DNA of 64,000 bases from Nitrosomonas sp. (lineage in GTDB: Bacteria; Pseudomonadota; Gammaproteobacteria; Burkholderiales; Nitrosomonadaceae), in NCBI RefSeq assembly GCF_024282095.1, contig NZ_JAMWZS010000009.1, positions 19,305 to 83,304 of the forward strand. Reading direction: 5' to 3'. Shown piece by piece: positions 35,813-45,657 of this stretch (the stretch's first letter is position 1; each line of letters begins with the position of its first letter). A model generated the notes under the pieces. That model searched no databases and had not been told where the DNA came from. It worked only from the letters and a program-made list of their open reading frames with translations. Made by a program: the position numbers and the translations under genes.

Positions 35813-37536
35813 TCATTCAATTTGGCCAGCAATGCAAGCATTTTTTCCGGGTGATCCGTTTTGATGATCTTATGGACCAGCGGAATAATATCTGGCAAGT
35901 GGCTTTTTAGCACCTGGTTTTTAACAGTCAGCAGCTGAGCCGGGTACATGGAAAATTGCTGCAGCCCCAAACCCAGCAGCAAGCGCGTAAACTGCTTGTC
36001 ACCTGCCATTTCACCGCAAAGCGATACCGGCACTTTGGCACGATTGGCGCTCTGAATGATGTGCGAAACCAGCCATATGATGGCCGGATGAAACGGATCA
36101 TAAAGATGCGCCACGGTATCATCAATCCGGTCAACTGCCAGGGTATATTGAATCAAGTCATTGGTGCCGATGGAGAGAAAATCCAGTTTGCGCATGAAAA
36201 CATCCAGACTCAGCGCGGCCGCTGGAATCTCAATCATACCGCCTACCTTGATATGCTCGTCAAAATGAATCTTCTCATCGCGCAACGTCTTTTTTGCATA
36301 GTCAATGAGATGCAGTGTTTGATCAATTTCCGCCACATTCGACAGCATGGGTATCAAAATACGCACATCACCGTACTTGGAAGCACGCAAGATAGCGCGC
36401 AGTTGCGTATGAAACATCTTGGGTTCCGCCAGGCTCCAGCGAATCGCACGCAGCCCCAGCGCCGGATTTGCCGCAACTTGCACGGCGCCTCTAAGATTCT
36501 TGTCGGCGCCCAGATCAAATGTACGGATGGTAACCGGCTGTTTATGCATTTTGACCGCAACCGTGCGATATGCTTCAAATTGCTCATCTTCACCGGGCAG
36601 ATCATCGCGGTTCATGAACAAAAACTCGCTGCGAAACAGGCCAATGCCCGTGGCACCGCTTTCTTTGACTTGCTCGATATCTTCCGGCAACTCGATATTG
36701 GCATATAAATCAATCGGCGTACCATCCAATGTCATTGCAGCAACGCTTTTAATGCGCTTTAGCTTCTTTTTCTCCAGCTCCAGCTGGCCTTGCCGCAAGC
36801 GATATTCATCCAGCACGTATTTGTCCGGATTGACGATGATAATACCCTGATTGCCATCAACAATCAGACAATCATCTTCCAGAATGAGCTGATGCGCGTG
36901 ATGCAGCGCCACGATCGAAGGAATATTGAGGCTGCGCGCAACAATGGCCGTGTGCGAAGTTTGGCTGCCCAGATCGGTCAGAAAAGCGATAAATTGATGC
37001 TGTTTGTATTGCATCACATCGGCAGGACTCAGATCATGCGCAATCAGAATGCTGTCGCCGGTATGTTTCGATGCAATGGGCAAATAACCGGGATGTCCCA
37101 GCATGGCCTTGAGCACGCGTTCAACCACTTGCACCACATCGGCCTTACGTTCGCGCAAATAGGCATCTTCAATTTCTTCAAACTGTGCCAATAATACTTG
37201 CATCTGTTGCGCCAACGCCCATTCAGCATTGCAATGCGTCTGCGCAATCATGCTGCGGGCGGCTTCCGACAGGGTCGGATCATCCAGAATCATCAGATGC
37301 AAATCCAGGAATGCACTGAACTCAGCGCGTGCATGACCATCGACCACAGATTTCTGCAATGCCTCAAACTCTTTGCGCACCACGGAAAAAGCGCTGTCCA
37401 GGCGCGCAATCTCCTTATCCGCCTGATTCTTGGGAATCAGATAATGCATCACCTCCAATGCGGCAGGCGCGGCCAGATGAGCGCGCCCTATGGCAATGCC
37501 TTCAGATACCCCAATACCCTGCAGAATAAAGCTCAT
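35809..37536 (-). CDS. ptsI: PTS Enzyme I (PEP-protein phosphotransferase)
   Basis: A 575-residue Enzyme I that takes phosphate from PEP and passes it to HPr. The active-site His lies in GSQTSHTAIVARSLNIPSIV (about 185-204). PEP binding is by GIGLFRSEFLFM (about 287-298) and the C-terminal IGTNDLIQYTLAVDR, with the Cys in SLCGEMAG (about 494-501). It overlaps ptsH by 4 bases. The operon EIIA-HPr-EI has no sugar permease, as in other betaproteobacterial regulatory PTS branches. Confidence 0.96.
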   Translation of the reverse strand: MSFILQGIGVSEGIAIGRAHLAAPAALEVMHYLIPKNQADKEIARLDSAFSVVRKEFEALQKSVVDGHARAEFSAFLDLHLMILDDPTLSEAARSMIAQTHCNAEWALAQQMQVLLAQFEEIEDAYLRERKADVVQVVERVLKAMLGHPGYLPIASKHTGDSILIAHDLSPADVMQYKQHQFIAFLTDLGSQTSHTAIVARSLNIPSIVALHHAHQLILEDDCLIVDGNQGIIIVNPDKYVLDEYRLRQGQLELEKKKLKRIKSVAAMTLDGTPIDLYANIELPEDIEQVKESGATGIGLFRSEFLFMNRDDLPGEDEQFEAYRTVAVKMHKQPVTIRTFDLGADKNLRGAVQVAANPALGLRAIRWSLAEPKMFHTQLRAILRASKYGDVRILIPMLSNVAEIDQTLHLIDYAKKTLRDEKIHFDEHIKVGGMIEIPAAALSLDVFMRKLDFLSIGTNDLIQYTLAVDRIDDTVAHLYDPFHPAIIWLVSHIIQSANRAKVPVSLCGEMAGDKQFTRLLLGLGLQQFSMYPAQLLTVKNQVLKSHLPDIIPLVHKIIKTDHPEKMLALLAKLND

Positions 37537-37802
37537 TCGCCTTCACCAAAATAATCTTCAACTAATGCAACCAATGCCGCCAGCGCTTCATTTTCGTCAT
37601 CACCAATCGTTTCGATCTGTATGCGTGAGCCTTTATTGGCTGCCAGCGTCATAACACCCATGATGCTTTTCGCATTGACCCGACGGGAATTGCGTGTCAC
37701 CCAGACTTCACATTTGAATTGACTCGCCAGCTTAGTCAGCTTTGCGGATGCACGCGCATGCAGTCCTAGTTTGTTGACAATTTCCACTTCTTTAATTTGC
37801 AT
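37533..37802 (-). CDS. ptsH: Phosphocarrier protein HPr
   Basis: An 89-residue HPr. The start MQIKEVEIVNKLGLHARAS puts the phosphorylated His at about residue 15. The regulatory Ser region is NAKSIMGVMTLAANKG (about 43-58), consistent with possible HPr kinase control, though no hprK is in this window. An earlier in-frame ATG at 37817 overlaps the EIIA stop and is less likely. Confidence 0.95.
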   Translation of the reverse strand: MQIKEVEIVNKLGLHARASAKLTKLASQFKCEVWVTRNSRRVNAKSIMGVMTLAANKGSRIQIETIGDDENEALAALVALVEDYFGEGE

Positions 37803-37816
37803 GACAGAATTCCACA

Positions 37817-38203
37817 TTAACCATTGATATGCACCACGCCATTTTGGCCACCACTGAGTCCTTTTTCGATTACAACCGACAGCGGTTCATTCCGATAGGT
37901 CAGTGCGCGCACCAACATCGGTAAATTAACACCTGCCACACATTCCACTTTACCAGGCTGTACCAATCGGCTGGCAATGTTACAGGGCGTTGCGCCACAT
38001 ATATCACTGAGTACCAACACGCCATCGCCGCTATCCAATTGCTTGATCAATGCATGTGCGTTGGATAACACTTCATCCGGATCATCCTGTGGAAAAACAC
38101 TCAAATGCATCAATTGCGGTGGTTCTGTACCTACCACATGCGTCGCACAGCGAATCAAATGATCGCCTAAATCTTCATGTGTGAGAACTAGAATTCCAAT
38201 CAT
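37817..38203 (-). CDS. PTS EIIA-Man-type component
   Basis: A 128-residue mannose-family EIIA. The N-terminal MIGILVLTHEDLGDHLIRCA carries the active-site His at about 9, followed by DGVLVLSDICGATPCNIA (about 59-76) and a terminal NGVVHING. It receives phosphate from HPr. It heads the EIIA-HPr-EI operon; with no EIIC/EIID present, its output is probably regulatory. Confidence 0.92.
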   Translation of the reverse strand: MIGILVLTHEDLGDHLIRCATHVVGTEPPQLMHLSVFPQDDPDEVLSNAHALIKQLDSGDGVLVLSDICGATPCNIASRLVQPGKVECVAGVNLPMLVRALTYRNEPLSVVIEKGLSGGQNGVVHING

Positions 38204-38609
38204 ATTATTTTTGTCCTACCCTGTTTTTGAAGAATCAATGTAAGAATTTTAGCATTGACGCTACTTAAATAGCGTTGAGTTGCTATGTATAAACATGAAA
38301 ATATTAAAAATTGCTGCGTCGCCTATATTTAACCGACAAACTGCACAGTGAATCCCCGGCAATTTTTTGAATTAATAATCTGCAATTCAGTCACAATGCT
38401 AACAGGCTGTTGAAAAACGTTTTCAAGGTAGCCGATTCAAGGCAGAAACAGGCGAAAAAGCGCAGTTTATGCGTAATCAATGAGCATTTTTAGCCTATTC
38501 TTAACACCGTAGCGACAACGCAGATAGTTTTTCAACAACCTGCTAGAGAGTGTTCTATGAATATTCAGTGACCCAACCACATGATTATTGCAGTCGATAG
38601 AATAAGCAA
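38204..38609. other. Intergenic region between the PTS operon and the diguanylate cyclase
   Basis: It is divergent promoter space on both sides and contains the 148-bp inverted-repeat element at 38399-38546. I see no gene. Confidence 0.5.
38399..38546. repeat. MITE-like 148-bp element with 20-bp terminal inverted repeats
   Basis: The left end CTAACAGGCTGTTGAAAAAC (38399-38418) is the inverse of the right end at 38527-38546 with two mismatches. No ORF lies inside. Solo or eroded ends of the same family occur at 35787, near 44177, near 46270 and near 54470, so the family is dispersed. Confidence 0.7.
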
Positions 38610-39857
38610 ATGAAAAAGAATGATCGAATCCTCGCCTTGCGCAAAGCTGCCGAAGCGATGGCGCGCGGGGATTTCACATCAGACATTCCCACCGGGGACG
38701 ATGACATTGGTCATCTGGGCAAGTCACTCAAAAAATTATCATCCCATCTGCAGAAGCAATTCGATAAAAGCCAGTCTCTTTACAAGATCATGGTTGAGTG
38801 CAATTTCAATCTGCGCCTGATTGATGTACTAAACCATATTTATGAATCCTTTCAGAATCATCTACCTTATGACCGGATGAGCTTGGTCTTATTCGAACAT
38901 GATAAAAGCAAGCTCAAATTGCATTGGGTGCGCGCCAATTACAACGCGCTTGAATTGAACACCGGTTATTCTCTACCCATGACGGATAGTAGTGTGCAGA
39001 AACTCCTCGATACTCATGAAATGCTGATTATTGATGATTTAAGCACATATTTGGAAGAGCTCTCAGAATCCGATCTGGCTCAAGCGGCTTTTAAAGAAGG
39101 TATTCACTCCTGCCTGGTCTGCCCTTTGATCGCTACCGGCAAATCGATTGGATTTGTTGTATTCTCCTGCCGCAAGAAAAATATCTACAAAAAGTTGCAC
39201 AAGGATTTATCGCTGCAAATCGCGAGTCATCTGGCTTTAATCATTGAGAAAACTCAGTTATACAAGGGCGTGAAACTGAATAAGCAGCTCATTGCGCAAA
39301 AAAAATCATTAGAACAGCGCGTCACGCACGATGCGTTGACCGGCTTATTCAACCGACCGGCCATATTCGATATTCTGCATAAACAAATCCTGCGCGCCAA
39401 ACGCGGCGGGCTCCAAATCGCGATTATCATGATTGATATTGATCACTTCAAAGCAATCAATGATAGCTGCGGTCATCTCACCGGCGACGCGGTGCTATGT
39501 GAAATTGCGGAACGCCTGACTAATTCAGCCCGCTCGCATGAATACATCGGACGCTATGGTGGTGAAGAGTTCCTGGCCATCGTCTCACCCTATGACCAGG
39601 AGGGCGCGTTAAAGGCCGCCGAAAGATTCCGTAATGCGGTAGCTTGCCAAGCAATCAGCGCCAATCAAATGCTGATCCCTGTCACGATTAGCCTGGGTGT
39701 GGCAATCAGCACTGAGCAGGACACATTGGATGAGCATCTACTCTTGCAAAAAGCGGATGAAGCGCTTTATCAAGCCAAACACAAAGGTAGAAATCGAGTG
39801 GAGCTGGCTCATATCGATAATAAAGAAGATCCCGCCGACCACAAAAATTCCGGATAA
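38610..39857 (+). CDS. GAF-GGDEF diguanylate cyclase
   Basis: A 415-residue cytoplasmic protein. The first 45 residues look like a HAMP remnant (ARGDFTSDIPTGDDDIGHLG, about 18-37). A GAF domain follows (about 60-210), then a coiled linker and a GGDEF domain. The catalytic site reads GGEEF (IGRYGGEEFLAIVS, about 313-326), an active variant, with RDALTGL-type DALTGLFNR before it. An RxxD inhibitory site is not evident. It should make cyclic di-GMP, which often controls surface adhesins such as the one convergent to it. Confidence 0.9.
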   Translation: MKKNDRILALRKAAEAMARGDFTSDIPTGDDDIGHLGKSLKKLSSHLQKQFDKSQSLYKIMVECNFNLRLIDVLNHIYESFQNHLPYDRMSLVLFEHDKSKLKLHWVRANYNALELNTGYSLPMTDSSVQKLLDTHEMLIIDDLSTYLEELSESDLAQAAFKEGIHSCLVCPLIATGKSIGFVVFSCRKKNIYKKLHKDLSLQIASHLALIIEKTQLYKGVKLNKQLIAQKKSLEQRVTHDALTGLFNRPAIFDILHKQILRAKRGGLQIAIIMIDIDHFKAINDSCGHLTGDAVLCEIAERLTNSARSHEYIGRYGGEEFLAIVSPYDQEGALKAAERFRNAVACQAISANQMLIPVTISLGVAISTEQDTLDEHLLLQKADEALYQAKHKGRNRVELAHIDNKEDPADHKNSG

Positions 39858-39917
39858 CTCATTGAGAGAAATTCCTAGAAGCCTGTTAAGTGCAACAGAT
39901 TCCCAGCATAAAATAAA

Positions 39918-39956
39918 ACCGCCCGAAAATTGTTTGATCCACAATTCCCAGGCGGT
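39918..39956. terminator. Hairpin between convergent genes
   Basis: ACCGCC (39918-39923) pairs with GGCGGT (39951-39956), and inside it AATTGT pairs with ACAATT. A-rich sequence precedes it, so on the minus strand the hairpin ends in a T-rich tract. It lies between the cyclase and adhesin stops and may serve both. Confidence 0.5.
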
Positions 39957-39969
39957 CACCCTCCCTGAT

Positions 39970-42321
39970 CTAGATTACATGAACATCCCAGTTGGTCATC
40001 GCCAGCCCGGTGCTGAGCGTAGCAAATTGCACTGCGTCATTAGCACCGTTGCCATCCGCATCATATAGCAGCGCACCGGTTCCACTGTTATAAATGATAT
40101 AGTCGTTCGCATCCAACGCTTGTGTACCAATCACAAATTGGTCGACGGCTATCCTATCTGGCGTCACCATGCCTGCAAATACCGTAAATAGATCATTCTC
40201 CAACTTGATGGTGTCATCCACCACGCTAAAGTCGGTAATCGTATCAATGCGGCCTGCCGTAAGATGATCCGCTGTTTTAAACTGAAAGTAGTCCTTACCG
40301 TTACCGCCCGTTAACGTATTATTGCCTGCTGCGCCATTGAGAATATCGTTGCCCGCCCCGCCATCCAACTGATTCGCCGCGCTATTTCCAGTCAGTGTAT
40401 TCACTGCCCCATTGCCTGTGGCGTTAATCGCCGCTGTGCCTGTCAAAGTAAGATTCTCAATATTGTCAGGTAGTGTATAAGTCACCGAGCTATTGACTCT
40501 ATCAACCCCTTGATTGAGATTCTCAATAAGGATATCACCTACATTATCAACAGTATAACTATCGTCTCCCCCAGCACCAATCAACGTGTCCGCACCGACA
40601 GCACCATTCAGTATATTGGCTGCCGCATTTCCAGTAATCGTGTTGGCCAAGGTATTCCCTGTACCATTATTGGCCGATGTACCCGACAGTTTCAAACTCT
40701 CAACATTGTTTGGCAGCGTATAGGTCACGCTGCTATTGACGATATCATTGCCTGCATCAAGAATCTCAGTAATGATGTCACCCACATTATCAACAATATA
40801 CGTATCATCACCCGCGCCACCCTTGAGCGCATCTGCACCGGCACCACCATCCAGTTGATTCGCTGCTGAGTTACCCAGCAAGATATTCGCCAGATCATTA
40901 CCCACGCCATTAATGGCTGCCGTTCCGGTTAGGGTGAGATTTTCAACATTGTCTGATAGCATGTAATTAACGCTGCTGCTGACCTTATCCGTACCTCCGT
41001 CAGCATCCTCGGTGACAATGTCATTGATATTATCAACCGTATAATTGTCATTACCCAATCGACCTACTAGGGTATCCGCGCCGGTACTACCATTCAATGT
41101 ATTGCTTGCTGAGTTCCCAATGATGGTGTTAGCCAGCGCATTACCTGTGCCATTGATGCTTGATGCGCCTATCAGGGTGAGATTCTCAACATTGGCTTTT
41201 ATCGAGTAAGTCACACTACTAATGACTGTATCGATACCCGCATTGAGTTTCTCGGTAACGATATCACCTGCAAGATCAACAATATAATTGTCATCACCCG
41301 CTCCGCCCACTAAAGTATCTGTACCGATGCCGCCATCCAGCACGTTATTCTGCGCGTTACCTGTCAAATTATCATTGAAATCACTACCGATCAGATTATC
41401 GATGTTAGTCAACGTATCTGACCCTGCACCACCGGTATTTTGCGCAGCAGTGGTTGCCAGTGAAACTGCGACTGGGGCAGCCGCATAGGCATACGTCACG
41501 GTATCGTTGGATAATGTACCGGCAAGAATATTATTTGCACTTGTACTGACCAGCAATTGGCCTGCATCAAACGCAATCACTGCAACCGTCAAAGTGTCAT
41601 CGGCAAAAAGCCCATGCGTGTCTGTCGCCGTTACTTTCAGTGTATAGGTACCACGCTCACCAAAATCAGGCGCCGCTGTAATGACACCAGTCGTTGGATT
41701 AATTTGAATCCAACCCGGCAAATCATTGCCATTAAGCTTGGCACTGTAGCTCAAAGAATCGGAGTCACTAAAAGATGCACCGGCATCGTAACTCCAGCCT
41801 GCCGTATCGTATTGTATCGCCTGATGGACTAAGGGCGTCACGAGCGTCGGCGCCTGATTAGTACCGCTAACCAATGCTGTTTGCGCGCTGGTTAAACTCT
41901 CTGCAGTACCATGACCGTCGGTGTAACTGACTTCCACGCTGATCTTCTTGCCCACGTCCGCATTTCCCAACGTGTATGTGTTATTCGTAGCACCGCCGAT
42001 CGCTACATTATCACGCAACCATTGATAGCTGAATGTTCCCAGTCCATCATTATCGTCGACGGCACCAGTGTTCGCCGTCAGTACTTCATTTTCCTGCGCC
42101 GTGCCGTCGATCGTGACCGCGCCGGTCGGATCATCGTTGATATTGGCAACAAATCCGGTTTGCGCGCTGGTCAGACTCTCCAATGTGCCATGACCATCCG
42201 TGTAGCTGACTTCCACGCTGATCTTCTTGCCGACGTCCGCATCTCCCAACGTATACGTGCCGTCCGTAGCGCTGCCTATCGCGACATTATTGCGCAGCCA
42301 TTGGTAACTGAATGTCCCCAA
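39970..42321 (-). CDS. C-terminal part of a frameshifted Ig-repeat/RTX adhesin
   Basis: A 783-residue frame. It starts at an internal TTG codon in the middle of a repeat, so it is not a natural gene start. It covers two Ig-like repeats, a cadherin/dystroglycan-like domain (AIQYDTAGWSYDAGASFSDS, then PTTGVITAAPDFGERGTYTL) and about four 81-residue RTX-type repeats (NVENLTL...N.LANTI.GN...GADTLVG). A final RTX block with DYFQFKTADHLTAGRIDTIT and an acidic tail suits type I secretion. Together with 42920-43999 it forms one large surface protein. No type I secretion genes are in the window. Confidence 0.75.
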   Translation of the reverse strand: MGTFSYQWLRNNVAIGSATDGTYTLGDADVGKKISVEVSYTDGHGTLESLTSAQTGFVANINDDPTGAVTIDGTAQENEVLTANTGAVDDNDGLGTFSYQWLRDNVAIGGATNNTYTLGNADVGKKISVEVSYTDGHGTAESLTSAQTALVSGTNQAPTLVTPLVHQAIQYDTAGWSYDAGASFSDSDSLSYSAKLNGNDLPGWIQINPTTGVITAAPDFGERGTYTLKVTATDTHGLFADDTLTVAVIAFDAGQLLVSTSANNILAGTLSNDTVTYAYAAAPVAVSLATTAAQNTGGAGSDTLTNIDNLIGSDFNDNLTGNAQNNVLDGGIGTDTLVGGAGDDNYIVDLAGDIVTEKLNAGIDTVISSVTYSIKANVENLTLIGASSINGTGNALANTIIGNSASNTLNGSTGADTLVGRLGNDNYTVDNINDIVTEDADGGTDKVSSSVNYMLSDNVENLTLTGTAAINGVGNDLANILLGNSAANQLDGGAGADALKGGAGDDTYIVDNVGDIITEILDAGNDIVNSSVTYTLPNNVESLKLSGTSANNGTGNTLANTITGNAAANILNGAVGADTLIGAGGDDSYTVDNVGDILIENLNQGVDRVNSSVTYTLPDNIENLTLTGTAAINATGNGAVNTLTGNSAANQLDGGAGNDILNGAAGNNTLTGGNGKDYFQFKTADHLTAGRIDTITDFSVVDDTIKLENDLFTVFAGMVTPDRIAVDQFVIGTQALDANDYIIYNSGTGALLYDADGNGANDAVQFATLSTGLAMTNWDVHVI

Positions 42322-43250
42322 CCCATCATTATCATCTCAATGGTGCTGGTGTCCGCCGTCAGAATTGCATTTTCCTGGGGCCGTGCCGTCGATCGTGACC
42401 GCGCCGGTTGGATTTATCGTTGGCATTGGCTACAAATCCGGTTTGCGCGCTGGTCAGGCTTTCTGATGTGCCATGACCGTCGGTGTAACTGACTTCCACG
42501 CTGATCTTCTTGCCAACATCGGCACCCCCTAACGTGTATGTGCTGCCGATAGCACCGCCGATCGCGACGTTATGTCCTGCAACCATTGGTAACTGAATGC
42601 TCCCAATCCGTCATTATCGTCAATGGTGCTGGTGTCCGCCGTCAATTGCATTTTCCTGCGCCGTGCCGTCTATCGTGACCGCGCCGGTCGGATTATCGTT
42701 AACGTCAACAAATCCGGTTTGCGCGCTGGTTCAGGCTCTCTCAATGTGCCGTGACCATCCGTGTAGCTGACTTCCACGCTGATCTTCTTGCCAACGTCCG
42801 CATCGCCCAGCGTATACGTGCCATCCGTGGCGCTGCCTATCGCGACATTATTACGCAACCATTGGTAACTGAATGTTCCCAGCCCATCATTGTCGTCAAT
42901 GGTGCCGGTGTACCGCTGTTCAGAATTGCATTTCCCTGCACCGCACCATCGATTGTGACCGCGCGGTTGGACTATCGTTAACGTTGTCAACAAATCCGGT
43001 TTGCGCGCTGGTCAGACTCTCCAATGTGCCGTGACCATCCGTGTAGCTGACTTCCACGCTGATCTTCTTGCCGACGTCCGCATCGCCCAGCGTATACGTG
43101 CCGTCCGTGGCGCTGCCTATCGCGACATTATTGCGTAACCATTGATAACTGAATGTCCCCAGCCCATCATTATCGTCAATGGTGCTGATGTCCGCCGTCA
43201 GGATTGCATTTTCCTGGGCTGTGCCGTCTATCGTGACTGTGCCAGTCGGA
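41840..43250 (-). repeat. Five tandem 279-bp Ig-like repeats with indels
   Basis: The block containing CTGACTTCCACGCTGATCTT recurs with anchors (on the plus strand) at about 41927 (GTGTAACTGA variant), 42206, 42489, 42767 and 43047, so spacings are 279, 283, 278 and 280. The unit encodes 93 residues (GTFSYQWLR...VGKKISVEVSYTDGHGT). The +4, -1 and +1 departures break the frame between copies. Confidence 0.85.
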
Positions 43251-43999
43251 TTGTCGTTGACGGGTGTTACCGTAAAGCTGAATGTATCGGAAGCAGGTAA
43301 CACACCATCTTCACCGCCATCTTCCAGTGAGAAGCTAAAACCGGCACTGGCTGTTTCAGAACCATCGTGGGCAAAACTTACTTTACCGTCAATTACATCC
43401 TTGGCCGTAAAAGACGTAACGGCAAAACCATCCAGTGTAACCGTACCATGGGTTTGTGATGACACCGTATAAGTCAGTCCAACACCGGCATCGTCGGGGT
43501 CCGCTTCCCCCAGATCATCCGTCGTCAGCAGGTAATCACTTCCTTCTGCAACTGTAGCCGCGAGATCGCCTGCAATTACCGGCGCATCGTTGACTGTTGT
43601 CACGGCAATTGTGTAATCGACCGCGAGGCTGTCGGATATTTCCGGGCCGGTTGTATCCGAAGCGACAACCGTTATTAACCGAGTTCCCGGAGGATTATTT
43701 GACGAGTTACTGTAATATATTGATCTGAGTACCGATTCCCAGTTAGGGTCTGATATGTCACCCGTGCCATTGCTAATGGTCAGTACACCGGTATCCGCAT
43801 CATATGAGGACGTATAACCCGTCGGCAAAGATGAAACCGCAAGCAACTCCAGCGCGGAGGCACTATTCAGGGTAATTTTCAGGGTATCTACAAGACTGTC
43901 TACATCTGAAACGATAGTGGCCGAATCAAAAAGCGTCAGATTACCTTGATTTTCTGTGTAATCAATACCTACACTGTTTAAATCGATCGTAATAGACAT
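42920..43999 (-). CDS. N-terminal part of a frameshifted Ig-repeat/RTX adhesin
   Basis: A 359-residue frame starting at 43999 with MSITIDLNSVGIDYTENQGN, no Sec signal, as expected for a type I secretion substrate. Cadherin-like segments follow (TISNGTGDISDPNWESVLRS and DDAGVGLTYTVSSQTHGTVT), then the first Ig-like repeats. The frame is lost inside the repeats; the continuing sequence is found in alternating frames at 42993-42670 and 42586-42359 before the long downstream frame. One ancestral gene of about 4.0 kb is inferred. Confidence 0.75.
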   Translation of the reverse strand: MSITIDLNSVGIDYTENQGNLTLFDSATIVSDVDSLVDTLKITLNSASALELLAVSSLPTGYTSSYDADTGVLTISNGTGDISDPNWESVLRSIYYSNSSNNPPGTRLITVVASDTTGPEISDSLAVDYTIAVTTVNDAPVIAGDLAATVAEGSDYLLTTDDLGEADPDDAGVGLTYTVSSQTHGTVTLDGFAVTSFTAKDVIDGKVSFAHDGSETASAGFSFSLEDGGEDGVLPASDTFSFTVTPVNDNPTGTVTIDGTAQENAILTADISTIDDNDGLGTFSYQWLRNNVAIGSATDGTYTLGDADVGKKISVEVSYTDGHGTLESLTSAQTGFVDNVNDSPTARSQSMVRCREMQF

Positions 44000-44248
44000 A
44001 CTTGTTCCCTTAATGTTGTGATTGAAATTCCAAAATCAAATCGTACTGACTACTGGAGAATTTGGTGAATTAGGCTAGCACGCCTTCGACTTCAAGACTG
44101 ATACACACAAAACCATGCACTTCTCCTGTCTGACATTGAATATTCTCGTCTAATCCAGTCATCGACACAAGATACCTGCTAACAGGCCGCTCGCTGAAAA
44201 ACAATCTGCATTGCCGCCACAACATTAACAGTAGAAAAATTTTTCTGT

Positions 44249-44274
44249 GAATTCCCCGGCGTGCCGGGGAATTC
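44249..44274 (-). terminator. Terminator of the unknown secreted-protein gene
   Basis: GAATTCCCCGGC and its exact inverse flank a GT loop (26 bases). On the minus strand the hairpin is followed by ACAGAAAAATTTTTC. It lies 13 bases after the stop of the gene at 44287-45657. Confidence 0.75.
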
Positions 44275-44286
44275 TCCTTGCGTTAA

Positions 44287-45657
44287 TTAATCTTCCAATC
44301 CTTGGGTATCGACCCCACCTCTTGAAGATGTCACCGTAACTCGCGCTGGCGGAACCGGAAATAATCCAGGTAATGCCACTTCATACCGTCCAGGCGTGCC
44401 AACTTGTGGCATTGGGTAAGAATTTGCCCCTACATGCAGCGTAAGCTCAGGAATAATACCTGCCGCTGGATGTATCTTGTCGCTCGAGAAAGCCACAACC
44501 CTTAACCTTGCCAATGGCTTCGTCCAACCTACTGTATCAATCTTCACTTGATCGACGACATTGACAACTTGCACGGTGCTCATGCCGTTGGCATTTGTGG
44601 CGGTAACCGTTAATTGAGCAGGCATAGGATTGCTATTGGCCGCATTTAGCGTCGCACGTCTGAAGAATGTATTGTCACCATCGAATGCCATTGGACCATT
44701 TTGATTGGCCTGAGGTACATCGCTGAGCACAACGGTTGCATGCGGCGGTGCTTTCACCCATGAATTGATACGAGACGTCGTAACAAAGTTTACAGTAGTA
44801 CGAGAGTAACTTGTGCGTACAGGATCAATTCCTGGTGGAGTGCTATTCTCGTCATAAATTTTTCCTGCTATCGAGAATAAATTAGTTTGCACAAAATTAT
44901 TACCATTACCGTCTAAATCCACACCAATCGGGGCTTCGATACGGAAGTAATTAATACCGCAATGGCCGCCGACCACTTCGTGATTGACATTCGGATCACC
45001 CACATAACCAGCCGGTGCAAGCGGGGAAATGGCTGGATCCCAGGTTAAGAAAGGACCGACCTCACCGGTTAACATGGTATCAAACGGTACACCGCCGCCC
45101 GTATCACGCGTCACATTAATGGCTTTGATGCCGGCCGTTGCGACATAGACTTCCGGTTGGCAACCATTGGTTTCATTTAGCGCAGGATGCCAAATTTTAT
45201 ATTCGCCATCGGCAGGTATGTCGACCCGTAGACGCACACGCCCAAAGGCAAACTGATCGTTCGGCGCAGGATCTCCTTGACCATAGGCTGCCTCTAATGC
45301 CAACACTAAAATAGCGCGTCCGCCTCCAGCTACATCTAGCGTGGCATTCGCCAACCACCAGAACGCTTCTGCACCAAAACCGGTCGCTAGCGAGGTGGGA
45401 TTGCCCGGTATCACTGGGTCAAAAGCACACAAACCGGTAAGGCCATCACCATCCAAGCACAACTGCAAAGTAACGCCATTGGCATCGGAAAACCATGTTG
45501 GAAAATGATTAACCGGATGCAATACCCCTTTGCCCGTCAGCGCTGACTTTGCTGATTGCATCGTCAAGCCCATCATTGCAACCACAAGAATGGCAGCAAA
45601 ACCAAGTTTTCTGCTTATCGCAGAAAATTCTTTTAATTTAGTCAACTTCATGATCAA
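44287..45657 (-). CDS. Secreted protein of unknown family
   Basis: A 456-residue protein with a Sec signal peptide (core AAILVVAMMGLTM, probable cleavage after AKS or SAL near residue 38). The mature part is beta-rich and has two Cys-containing stretches (LQLCLDGDGLTGLCAFDP near residue 66, where DGDGLTG is calcium-site-like). PIGVDLDGNGNNFVQ near residue 253 is another DxDxNGN-type loop. The C-terminal third looks like two Ig/FN3-like beta-sandwiches (TVTATNANGMSTVQVVN and ARVTVTSSRGG). I do not recognise the family. Its promoter region shares a 30-base element with the multicopper oxidase gene, hinting at a joint function. Confidence 0.75.
   Translation of the reverse strand: MIMKLTKLKEFSAISRKLGFAAILVVAMMGLTMQSAKSALTGKGVLHPVNHFPTWFSDANGVTLQLCLDGDGLTGLCAFDPVIPGNPTSLATGFGAEAFWWLANATLDVAGGGRAILVLALEAAYGQGDPAPNDQFAFGRVRLRVDIPADGEYKIWHPALNETNGCQPEVYVATAGIKAINVTRDTGGGVPFDTMLTGEVGPFLTWDPAISPLAPAGYVGDPNVNHEVVGGHCGINYFRIEAPIGVDLDGNGNNFVQTNLFSIAGKIYDENSTPPGIDPVRTSYSRTTVNFVTTSRINSWVKAPPHATVVLSDVPQANQNGPMAFDGDNTFFRRATLNAANSNPMPAQLTVTATNANGMSTVQVVNVVDQVKIDTVGWTKPLARLRVVAFSSDKIHPAAGIIPELTLHVGANSYPMPQVGTPGRYEVALPGLFPVPPARVTVTSSRGGVDTQGLED

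Noticed and set aside
35809-38203. A complete sugar PTS
   Set aside because: Only EIIA-Man, HPr and Enzyme I are present; no EIIB, EIIC or EIID lies nearby.
41840-43250. Regular repeats that might be taken for a CRISPR array
   Set aside because: The units are 279 bp, coding and directly adjoining, without spacers.
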